Positions 18,881 through 26,494 of a DNA stretch of 64,000 nt are shown piece by piece. The notes beneath the pieces were generated by a model, which saw only the letters and a list, made by a program, of their open reading frames with translations, was not told where the DNA came from and did no database searches. Position 1 is the stretch's first letter, and each line of letters starts with the position of its first letter. Made by a program: the position numbers and the translations under genes. The stretch is from Streptomyces sp. NRRL S-455 (GTDB taxonomy: Bacteria; Actinomycetota; Actinomycetes; Streptomycetales; Streptomycetaceae): the NCBI RefSeq assembly GCF_000717875.1, contig NZ_JOCT01000024.1, forward strand, positions 1-64,000. The letters are read 5' to 3'.

Positions 18881-21607
18881 GTGGCAGAGACAGCATCGAA
18901 GACGACCGACACGACCTCCGGCGGCAGCCGTCCGCGACTGATGCTCATGGACGGGCACTCGCTGGCCTACCGCGCGTTCTTCGCGCTGCCCGCGGAGAAC
19001 TTCACCACCGCGACGGGCCAGCCGACGAACGCGATCTACGGCTTCGCGTCGATGCTGGCCAACACGCTGCGCGACGAGGCGCCCACGCACTTCGCGGTCG
19101 CCTTCGACGTCTCCCGCAAGACCTGGCGGTCGCAGGAGTTCACGGAGTACAAGGCGAACCGCTCCAAGACCCCGGACGAGTTCAAGGGCCAGGTCGAGCT
19201 GATCTGCGAGCTCCTCGACGCGATGGGCGCGGCCCGTTTCGCGGTCGACGGCTTCGAGGCGGACGACGTCATCGCCACCCTCGCCACCCAGGCCGAGGCC
19301 GAGGGCTTCGAGGTGCTGATCGTCACCGGCGACCGGGACTCGTTCCAGCTGGTCAGCGAGCACACCACGGTGCTGTATCCGACCAAGGGCGTCTCCGAGC
19401 TGACCCGCTTCACCCCGGAGAAGGTGTTCGAGAAGTACGGGCTGACGCCCGCCCAGTACCCCGACTTCGCGGCCCTGCGCGGCGACCCCTCCGACAACCT
19501 GCCCGGCATCCCCGGCGTCGGGGAGAAGACGGCCGCGAAGTGGATCAACCAGTTCGGCTCCTTCGCGGAGCTCGTCGAGCGGGTGGAGGAGGTCAAGGGC
19601 AAGGCCGGCCAGAATCTCCGCGACCACCTGGAGGCGGTCAAGCTCAACCGCCGGCTCACCGAGCTGGAGCGCCAGGTGGAGCTGCCCAAGGGAGTCGCCG
19701 ACCTGGAGCGGGCCGCTTACGACCGCAAGGCCGTCGCGACGGTCCTGGACACCCTGGAGATCCGCAACCCCTCCCTGCGCGAGCGGCTCTTCGCCGTCGA
19801 CCCGGGCGCCGAGGAAGCCGAGACGACGCCGATCAGCGCGGAGGGCGTGCAGCTGGACGGCACGGTGCTCGGCACCGGCGAGCTGACCGCCTGGCTCACC
19901 GAGCACGGCACCCAGCCCCTGGGGGTCGCCACGGTCGACACCTGGGCGCTCGGCACCGGCTCGGTCGCCGAGGTCGCCCTCGCCGCCCCCGGTGGACCGG
20001 CCGCCTGGTTCGACCCCTCCCAGCTGGACGAAGCCGACGAGACGGCGTTCGCGGCCTGGCTCGCCGACGCCGCCCGGCCCAAGATCCTGCACAACGCCAA
20101 GGGCGCCATGCGCGTCTTCGCCGAGCACGGCTGGAGCGTCGAGGGCGTCACCATGGACACCGCTCTCGCCGCCTACCTGGTCAAGCCGGGCCGACGCTCC
20201 TTCGACCTGGACGCGCTCTCCCTGGAGTACCTGCACCGCGAGCTGGCCCCCGCCGCCGCGGCCGACGGCCAGCTCGCCTTCGGCGCGGACGACGCCGCCG
20301 AGGCCGAGGCCCTGATGATCCAGGCCCGCACCGTCCTCGACCTGGGCGAGGCCTTCGAGAGCCGCCTGGAGGAGGTGGGCGCCGCCGACCTGCTGCGCGA
20401 CATGGAGCTGCCCACGTCCGCGCTGCTCGCCCGCATGGAGAGGCATGGCATCGCGGCCGACCGGCCCCACCTGGAGGCCATGGAGCAGATGTTCGCCGGC
20501 GCCGTCCAGCAGGCGGTGAAGGAAGCCCACGCCGCGGCCGGGCACGAGTTCAACCTGGGCTCGCCCAAGCAGCTCCAGGAGGTCCTCTTCGGCGAGCTGG
20601 CCCTGCCCAAGACCAAGCGGACCAAGACCGGCTACACCACGGACGCCGACGCGCTCGCCTGGCTCGCCGGCCAGACGGACAACGAGCTTCCGGTGATCAT
20701 GCTCCGCCACCGCGAGCAGGCCAAGCTCCGCGTCACCGTCGAGGGCCTGATCAAGACGATCGCCGCGGACGGTCGTATCCACACCACGTTCAACCAGACC
20801 GTCGCCGCCACCGGTCGGCTGTCCTCGACCGACCCGAACCTCCAGAACATCCCGGTACGCACCGACGAGGGCCGGGCGATCCGCCGCGGCTTCGTCGTGG
20901 GCGAGGGCTTCGAGTCCCTCATGACGGCCGACTACAGCCAGATCGAGCTGCGCGTGATGGCGCACCTCTCCGAGGACGAGGGCCTGATCGAGGCCTTCAC
21001 CTCCGGCGAGGACCTGCACACCACGGCCGCCTCCCAGGTCTTCGCGGTCGAGCCGTCCGCGGTGGACGCCGAGATGCGCCGCAAGATCAAGGCCATGTCG
21101 TACGGCCTGGCCTACGGACTGTCCGCCTTCGGCCTCTCCCAGCAGCTGAACATCGAGGCGGCGGAGGCCCGCGCCCTGATGGACGCCTACTTCGAGCGGT
21201 TCGGCGGCGTACGGGACTATCTGCGCCGTGCGGTCGACGAGGCCCGGGCCACGGGTTACACGGCGACGCTCTTCGGACGCCGCCGCTACCTGCCCGACCT
21301 CAACAGCGACAACCGGCAGCGCCGCGAGGCCGCCGAGCGGATGGCCCTCAACGCGCCCATCCAGGGCACGGCGGCCGACATCGTCAAGATCGCCATGCTC
21401 AAGGTGGACAGCGCGCTGAAGGAGGCCGGGCTGACCTCCCGCATGCTGCTCCAGGTCCACGACGAAATCGTGCTGGAGGTCGCCCCCGGGGAGCGCCCGG
21501 CCGCCGAGGAACTCGTCCGCCGCGAGATGGCGAACGCCGTCCAGCTCCGCGTCCCCCTGGGTGTCTCGGTGGGCGCGGGACCGGACTGGGAGTCGGCGGC
21601 CCACTAG
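18881..21607 (+). CDS. polA: DNA polymerase I
   Basis: A 908-residue family A polymerase for gap filling and Okazaki fragment maturation. The N-terminal about 290 residues are the 5'-3' flap nuclease (LMLMDGHSLAYRAF, EADDVIATLA, LRGDPSDNLPGIPGVGEK). The middle domain lacks the acidic proofreading residues (the DxE position reads VATVDTWALG), so 3'-5' exonuclease activity is probably absent. The polymerase core has motif A DYSQIELRVMAH, motif B RRKIKAMSYGLAYG and motif C VHDEIVLEV. I chose the GTG at 18881, which matches the usual MAETASK start of Streptomyces PolA; a GTG ten codons earlier is possible. Confidence 0.97.
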   Translation: MAETASKTTDTTSGGSRPRLMLMDGHSLAYRAFFALPAENFTTATGQPTNAIYGFASMLANTLRDEAPTHFAVAFDVSRKTWRSQEFTEYKANRSKTPDEFKGQVELICELLDAMGAARFAVDGFEADDVIATLATQAEAEGFEVLIVTGDRDSFQLVSEHTTVLYPTKGVSELTRFTPEKVFEKYGLTPAQYPDFAALRGDPSDNLPGIPGVGEKTAAKWINQFGSFAELVERVEEVKGKAGQNLRDHLEAVKLNRRLTELERQVELPKGVADLERAAYDRKAVATVLDTLEIRNPSLRERLFAVDPGAEEAETTPISAEGVQLDGTVLGTGELTAWLTEHGTQPLGVATVDTWALGTGSVAEVALAAPGGPAAWFDPSQLDEADETAFAAWLADAARPKILHNAKGAMRVFAEHGWSVEGVTMDTALAAYLVKPGRRSFDLDALSLEYLHRELAPAAAADGQLAFGADDAAEAEALMIQARTVLDLGEAFESRLEEVGAADLLRDMELPTSALLARMERHGIAADRPHLEAMEQMFAGAVQQAVKEAHAAAGHEFNLGSPKQLQEVLFGELALPKTKRTKTGYTTDADALAWLAGQTDNELPVIMLRHREQAKLRVTVEGLIKTIAADGRIHTTFNQTVAATGRLSSTDPNLQNIPVRTDEGRAIRRGFVVGEGFESLMTADYSQIELRVMAHLSEDEGLIEAFTSGEDLHTTAASQVFAVEPSAVDAEMRRKIKAMSYGLAYGLSAFGLSQQLNIEAAEARALMDAYFERFGGVRDYLRRAVDEARATGYTATLFGRRRYLPDLNSDNRQRREAAERMALNAPIQGTAADIVKIAMLKVDSALKEAGLTSRMLLQVHDEIVLEVAPGERPAAEELVRREMANAVQLRVPLGVSVGAGPDWESAAH

Positions 21608-21648
21608 TCCGACCGGGCTGCCCGCAGCAGTCCCGCAGCAGCGGGTGG

Positions 21649-21688
21649 CGGGGTGCCCCCGGCCGAGCGCGGAGCCGGGGGCACCCCG
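21649..21688 (+). terminator. Hairpin after polA
   Basis: CGGGGTGCCCCCGGC (21649-21663) pairs perfectly over 15 bp with 21674-21688 around a 10-nt loop, about 40 bp after the polA stop. It should block read-through into the small gene that follows. Confidence 0.75.
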
Positions 21689-21762
21689 CCCCTCCCACAC
21701 CCGTGGACACCATCACCCGCGTGGCCCCCGAGAAAGCGCCCCCACCCACGACCGTCGCGAAG

Positions 21763-22290
21763 ATGCGGGGCATGGGTATACGCACGTTCCTCCGCCGCAT
21801 GCCACCAGGCGTGGCACGGCCGCCGGTCCCGGTCTTCGCGGCCGCCGCGAGCACGGTCCGTGTCCCCGTCACACCGACCACGACCCTGCGCCGCACCACG
21901 GCGGACCTCCGCCGGCGCCTGGCCCTCGGACGACGGCCGGCCGGTCCCACCGGCACCGGTCACGAGTCCGCCGCCGGTCCCACCGCCGTCACCGGCCCAC
22001 TGGCCCTGCCCGCGGTCACGGACCCCACGGACGCCACGGGCACTCCCGCCCCGCACGCACGCGACGGCACCCCGCACACCCCTGGCAGGAGCCCCCGCCC
22101 CTGGGCCGGCCGGGCCCGTGGCTACCTGGCACTCGTCCTCGTCCTGCGGCCACGGCCCCGCTCGGCGGACACCGTCACGGTGCTCATCGTGAGGACGCCC
22201 GGCCCCCTCAGCGAACGACCGCGCGGCTCGGCTCCGCGTCGCCGGCGGGTCCAGGACCGTCCGGGACCGGCACCGGACGCCATGCCCTGA
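21763..22290 (+). CDS. Hypothetical Arg/Pro/Thr-rich protein
   Basis: A 175-residue open frame (ATG 21763, second ATG at 21772) with strong third-position G/C bias, which supports real coding. The first 60 residues contain RTFLRRMPPGVARPPVPVF and LRRTTADLRRRLALGRR; the middle is Pro/Thr/Gly-rich and the end GRARGYLALVLVL is hydrophobic. I recognise no domain. The last 83 bp overlap the 3' end of the convergent DUF4184 gene, so the true C-terminus may differ or the tail may be a recent extension. Function unknown. Confidence 0.5.
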   Translation: MRGMGIRTFLRRMPPGVARPPVPVFAAAASTVRVPVTPTTTLRRTTADLRRRLALGRRPAGPTGTGHESAAGPTAVTGPLALPAVTDPTDATGTPAPHARDGTPHTPGRSPRPWAGRARGYLALVLVLRPRPRSADTVTVLIVRTPGPLSERPRGSAPRRRRVQDRPGPAPDAMP

Positions 22291-23065
22291 CCCCGAGGGC
22301 GTACAGCAGCAGCGCCGGGACCAGCCCCGCACCCGCGCCGAAGCACACCGTCGGAATGATCTCCCACGGCTTCGCGACCGAACCCCAGTAGGCCCACCAC
22401 CGCGACGCCCGCTGCACCGCCCCCAGCAGCGCGAAACCGCCGATCACCGCACCGGCCGCACACCGGTCCCGCGCCGACAGCACGGGAATGCCCACCGGCT
22501 CGCGCACACCCATCCGCCGCAGCCCGAGCGCCACGAACACGGCGATCACGATCGCCGCCAGCGCCGAACCGCCGTACTGCAGATACCAGTACAGCGGCGA
22601 GCCCGCCACCTCCCGGCCCAGCACCGGAAACAACCGCATCCCCCACCGGTCGAGATGGGTGAACGCGTCCCACACGACATGGGTCAGCGCGCCCAGCGCC
22701 GCGGACACGTACCACCGCACCACCAGGGACGGCCGCAACCGCGCGCGTGCCGCCCCGCACCGCAGCAGGGCCGCCACCCGTCCCTGCCGGGCCCGCGGCA
22801 GCAGCGCCACCAGCGGCTCGCGCACCAGCAGCCACAGTCCCACCAGTGCCCAGGCGACGAGCACGTCGACCGTGAACACCCCCGGCAACGAGTGCGTGAC
22901 GTCACCGAACTCCATCGCCCCCGACACCGCACTCGCCGCGTAGTAGGTCATGTCGGGCGCGAAGGAGCCCGCCACGAGCACGGCGGGCACCAGCGGGCCC
23001 CGGCCGCCGCCGTCGGTGCGTACGGCGGGCAGCACGGCTGCCGCATGGCTCAGTGTGAACGGCAA
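22208..23065 (-). CDS. DUF4184 family membrane protein
   Basis: A 285-residue integral membrane protein. The start PFTLSHAAAVLP and the later DMTYYA and HVVWDAFTHLDRWG segments identify the DUF4184 family, which resembles membrane-bound metal-dependent hydrolases of the YdjM/LexA-regulated group: the conserved His and Asp residues sit at membrane borders. Six or so hydrophobic segments are visible. The start is taken as TTG at 23065, preceded by AGGAG, because family members begin exactly with MPFTLSH; no ATG or GTG fits. It converges with the polA side and overlaps the small hypothetical gene. Confidence 0.85.
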   Translation of the reverse strand: MPFTLSHAAAVLPAVRTDGGGRGPLVPAVLVAGSFAPDMTYYAASAVSGAMEFGDVTHSLPGVFTVDVLVAWALVGLWLLVREPLVALLPRARQGRVAALLRCGAARARLRPSLVVRWYVSAALGALTHVVWDAFTHLDRWGMRLFPVLGREVAGSPLYWYLQYGGSALAAIVIAVFVALGLRRMGVREPVGIPVLSARDRCAAGAVIGGFALLGAVQRASRWWAYWGSVAKPWEIIPTVCFGAGAGLVPALLLYALGVRAWRPVPVPDGPGPAGDAEPSRAVVR

Positions 23066-23285
23066 CTCGGCTCCTGGTGACGGTCGTTGACCATGAGGGA
23101 ACGGAGATCTCAGTATGCGGGATCCCGAACACCGACCGCCCGCCACGCCGGCCACATGACCAACTGGTGAAAATCGGGCACGAACGGGTGCCCGGGCAAA
23201 GGAAGTTGTCGTAGGGTCGCCAGGGTCACCGTGCCGGGGGCGGAATCCTGCCGACCGGAGGGCAACCACTCGGCCCGGTCGATCG

Positions 23286-23375
23286 TCACAACAGAGCGAA
23301 CGCAACAGCGGAACGCGTACGCAAGACAAGAGCACGAACGCAACACAACAGCACGAACGCACGAACGCAGCACGT
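23286..23375. repeat. Cluster of CGAACGCA-type direct repeats in the transglycosylase leader
   Basis: In the 365-bp divergent gap 23066-23430, the short sequence CGAACGCA recurs at about 23297, 23335, 23354 and 23362, mixed with ACAACA runs. The region is unusually A-rich for this genome. It lies 55-145 bp before the transglycosylase ATG. It could be an unstructured mRNA leader or a protein-binding array. No known riboswitch consensus was recognised in the gap. Confidence 0.4.
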
Positions 23376-23430
23376 CAGCGCGCGACAGACGGAGACGGGC
23401 GCCCGGGCGTCCACGGGAGGGGTTCACTCT

Positions 23431-25200
23431 ATGGCGGCGCAATTCGGCAGGAGGCTGCGCAAGGGGGCGGCAACCACCGCCGTGGCCGCGGTAGCGGTCG
23501 CGGGCCTGTCCGCCTCCCAGGCTCCGGGCGTGAACGACCACGGCAGACAGTCCGCCGCGGACGCCGTACCCTCACCCGACGCGAGTCCCTCCGGCGGCGG
23601 CGCCACCGGCAACTCGCCGTACTACACGGACCTGCCGCCCCTCAACAGCCCCAACCCGTCGCCGAGCGCCGGAACCGGCCCCGTCACCCCCGGCACGCCC
23701 GAAGCGGGCATCCCCGCCACCGTCCTCGACGCCTACAAGAAGGCCGAGACCGCCCTGCGCGACGCCAAGCCCGGCTGCAACCTGCCCTGGCAACTCCTCG
23801 CGGCCATCGGCCGGGTGGAGTCCGGCCAGGCCCGCGGCGGCCGGGTCCGCGCCGACGGCACGACCATCTCGCCGATCCTCGGTCCGCAGCTCGACGGCAA
23901 CGGCTTCGCGCTCATCAAGGACACCGACAACGGCGCGTACGACGGCAACAGTGCCTATGACCAGGCCGTCGGGCCCATGCAGTTCATCCCGTCCACGTGG
24001 GCATGGGCGGGCCGCGACGGCAACGACGACGGCAAGAAGGACCCCAACAACATCTACGACGCCGCGCTCGCCGCCGGCCACTACCTCTGCCGCAACAACT
24101 GGGACCTGTCCGACCAGGCCGACCTCGACCGCGCGATCCTCAGCTACAACCAGTCGCGGGAGTACCTGAACCTCGTCATGAGGTGGCTGGAGTACTACCG
24201 CAAGGGCACGCACGAGATCCCCGACGGCACCGGCACGCTGCCCGGCAACCGCAGCGACGGCGGGGCCGGGGCGAGCGGCAGGCCCACCACGCCCTCCACG
24301 CCGACCACGCCCTCCACGCCGAGCACGCCGAACAGGCCGGCCCCGGAAGGCCCGAAACCCAAGCCGAGCCCCAGGCCCGAGAAGCCCGGCGGGGGCGGCA
24401 CCACGACCCCGAAGCCGCCCACCGACCCCGGCGGCACCCCGAGCGCCCCGCCCTCGACGCCTCCCCCCACCCCCACGGACACGGTGCACCACCTGGAGGA
24501 CGCCGGGACCGCGAAGCTCACCGCGATGGCCGGCGACACGTTCGGCCAGCGGATCAGCACCCGCGCCGAGACCAAGGCCGGCAAGGCCGTCGGCAAGGTC
24601 AGGATCCGCTTCAGCATCGTCGGCGACACGGACACCACCTTCACCGGCGGCGAGAGCGTGGCGACCATCGCCACCAACAGCTCCGGTGTGGCCGTCGCGC
24701 CGGCCCTGCAGGCGGGGGAGAAGACGGGCGACGTCACCGTCCGCGCCACCGTCGTGGGCCGTGTGCTCCCGGGCCTCGACTACACGGCCACCGTCACCGA
24801 ACGAGCCGCCGACAAGCTCGCCCGCACCGGTGACACCGCGCTGACCTGCACCCCGGGCGGCGAGTTCGCGAACCAGGTCGAGGTGAAGGCCACCTACCAG
24901 GGCGCCGTCGCGGACGGCGTCGCGGCCACCGCCACGCTGATCAAGTCGGCGGACGACCCCGTCGCCAACGACAAGGGCCCCTATTTCAAGGACGCCGACG
25001 GCAAGACCGTACGCACCCTGACGGGCCTCAAGACGGACGCCAACGGCCTGCTGCGGCTGCCGAAGCTGTACGCGGACGACACGACCGGCACGTTCCTGTT
25101 GCGCGTCACCACCGCGGGCGGAGCGACCCTCACCGTCGAACTGACCGTGGCGGCGGCCGAGACGTCCTCGCCCAGCCCGTCGGCCAGCCCGAGCGCGTAG
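23431..25200 (+). CDS. Secreted lytic transglycosylase with C-terminal Ig-like domains
   Basis: A 589-residue exported cell-wall protein. An N-terminal signal (RRLRKGAATTAVAAVAVAGL) is followed by a Ser/Pro linker, then an SLT-like transglycosylase domain around residues 100-260: the catalytic Glu is in LLAAIGRVESG, with AVGPMQFIPSTW and ILSYNQSREYLNLV downstream. A long Pro/Thr-rich spacer (about residues 275-350) leads to two beta-rich Ig-like repeats, each ending with a short TVTE/ELTV strand. It should cleave peptidoglycan glycan strands during growth or germination. ATG with GGGAGGGG upstream. A hairpin follows the stop. Confidence 0.92.
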   Translation: MAAQFGRRLRKGAATTAVAAVAVAGLSASQAPGVNDHGRQSAADAVPSPDASPSGGGATGNSPYYTDLPPLNSPNPSPSAGTGPVTPGTPEAGIPATVLDAYKKAETALRDAKPGCNLPWQLLAAIGRVESGQARGGRVRADGTTISPILGPQLDGNGFALIKDTDNGAYDGNSAYDQAVGPMQFIPSTWAWAGRDGNDDGKKDPNNIYDAALAAGHYLCRNNWDLSDQADLDRAILSYNQSREYLNLVMRWLEYYRKGTHEIPDGTGTLPGNRSDGGAGASGRPTTPSTPTTPSTPSTPNRPAPEGPKPKPSPRPEKPGGGGTTTPKPPTDPGGTPSAPPSTPPPTPTDTVHHLEDAGTAKLTAMAGDTFGQRISTRAETKAGKAVGKVRIRFSIVGDTDTTFTGGESVATIATNSSGVAVAPALQAGEKTGDVTVRATVVGRVLPGLDYTATVTERAADKLARTGDTALTCTPGGEFANQVEVKATYQGAVADGVAATATLIKSADDPVANDKGPYFKDADGKTVRTLTGLKTDANGLLRLPKLYADDTTGTFLLRVTTAGGATLTVELTVAAAETSSPSPSASPSA

Positions 25201-25219
25201 CACCCGAGCGGCACCGGCG

Positions 25220-25246
25220 ACGCCCCTCCTCATCAGGGAGGGGCGT
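25220..25246 (+). terminator. Terminator after the transglycosylase gene
   Basis: ACGCCCCTCC (25220-25229) pairs with GGAGGGGCGT (25237-25246) around a seven-base loop, followed by a T/G-rich tail. It lies 20 bp after the stop codon. Confidence 0.8.
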
Positions 25247-25341
25247 TCGTTGTGTGTGCAACGTGTTCTCATCTCGGCCGCCCGTTGCTACCGTGCCAGA
25301 AAGCTGACGATGTATCAGCTCAAGCCGTGGGGAGGCCCCGT

Positions 25342-25476
25342 ATGCGCGCACTCGTAGCCGCCGCCACCGGTCTCGCCGTCGCCTTCGCCGTGGTCCTGAC
25401 GCTCACCGCCCTCGGCACACCCTCGGGCGGCACGTCCCCGAAGCCGCTGCTGACGACGGTGCCCGCACACCCCTGA
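25342..25476 (+). CDS. SPW_0924 family small membrane protein
   Basis: A 44-residue protein: MRALVAAATGLAVAFAVV forms one membrane segment or uncleaved signal anchor, and the tail GTSPKPLLTTVPAHP matches the conserved end of the Streptomyces SPW_0924 family. The ATG has GGGGAGG upstream. It sits 25 bp before the DUF3068 gene and is probably co-transcribed with it. Function unknown. Confidence 0.85.
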   Translation: MRALVAAATGLAVAFAVVLTLTALGTPSGGTSPKPLLTTVPAHP

Positions 25477-25501
25477 CCGCCCGCCCGGGAGGGAGACCGA
25501 G

Positions 25502-26494
25502 ATGCGCCGCAAGGCCGGCCTGGTCCTGCTCGCCCTCGCCGTGTTCTTCGCGGCACTGTCCCCACTGCTGCGCTGGTACGCCTTCCCGCGCCTGGCCAAG
25601 GTCCCGGCCAACCACTACCAGGACATGGTCCTGGAGGCGGAGAACGCCACCCTCCTCGACTACGGCACGATGCGGGCGAAGAAGGTCCCCAAGGTCACCA
25701 TCGTGCAGACCCTCAAGGGCGACGTCGAAGCCTCGGAGCGGATCGAGGAGTCGGCCGGCCGGGACGTGGTCGTCTGGGACGGCCTCTCCTACGTCGTCGG
25801 CCCCGACGGCAAGATGGTGTCCAAGATCCCCGAGCGCTACATCTTCGACGCCCACACCCAGGAACCCGTCCACGCCACCGGCGAGATGGTCGACGGCGAC
25901 CCGGTGCGCCGCGAGGGCATCGAGTTCAAATGGCCGTTCCTCACGGAGAAGCGGAACTACGAGTACTTCGACGCCCAGGCCCGCGTCACCGCCCCCATCC
26001 ACTACAAGGGCACCCGGAACTTCCGAGGCCTGGAGGTCTACTACTTCGAGCAGACCATCCCCTGGACCAAGGTGAGGATCCCCAAGACCCTCCCCGTCGA
26101 GGGCCTCACCCCCGAGTCGGTCGCCGAGACCGGCACGACCCGCTGGTACACCACGGTCCGCAAGTTCTGGGTCGAACCCCTCACCGGCGCCCCCGTCTAC
26201 GGCGAGGAGCTCCACCGGGAGGAACTGCGCGGCGGCGCCCTCCTCGGCGACCGCGCCAAGGTGACCGCGTTCGCCGGGCACGTGAAGATGCGCGAGGACT
26301 ACATCACGCACACCGTCGACCTGGTGAAGTCCCAGCGCCTGCTCATCCTGCTGATGACGTCCTGGCTGCCCTGGGGCTCCCTCACCCTCGGCGTGCTCCT
26401 GCTGGCCCTCGCCCTGTACCTGGAGGCCCGAAGCCGCCGCCCCTCCGGCCCGGCTCCCGCCTCCACCGAGGAGCCGTCGCCGGTCAGCGCCTGA
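25502..26494 (+). CDS. DUF3068 domain-containing membrane protein
   Basis: A 330-residue protein with one hydrophobic segment at the N-terminus (residues about 7-25) and one near the C-terminus (about 282-305), enclosing a large extracellular domain of the actinobacterial DUF3068 family. This two-anchor layout with a beta-rich middle is the family norm and is sometimes called porin-associated (PorA-like) in corynebacteria. The gene follows the SPW_0924 gene. The last 11 bp overlap the 3' end of hrpB on the other strand. Confidence 0.88.
   Translation: MRRKAGLVLLALAVFFAALSPLLRWYAFPRLAKVPANHYQDMVLEAENATLLDYGTMRAKKVPKVTIVQTLKGDVEASERIEESAGRDVVVWDGLSYVVGPDGKMVSKIPERYIFDAHTQEPVHATGEMVDGDPVRREGIEFKWPFLTEKRNYEYFDAQARVTAPIHYKGTRNFRGLEVYYFEQTIPWTKVRIPKTLPVEGLTPESVAETGTTRWYTTVRKFWVEPLTGAPVYGEELHREELRGGALLGDRAKVTAFAGHVKMREDYITHTVDLVKSQRLLILLMTSWLPWGSLTLGVLLLALALYLEARSRRPSGPAPASTEEPSPVSA

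Noticed and set aside
18854..21700. Very long minus-strand open frame across polA
   Set aside because: It is the antisense shadow of polA caused by extreme GC3; the translation is Gly/Val/Leu-rich without motifs.
23286..23375. CRISPR-like array
   Set aside because: Repeats are only 8-10 bases, unevenly spaced, without uniform spacers or cas genes.
23066..23430. c-di-AMP (ydaO) riboswitch before the transglycosylase
   Set aside because: Family leaders often have one, but I could not find the conserved core; only short direct repeats are evident.
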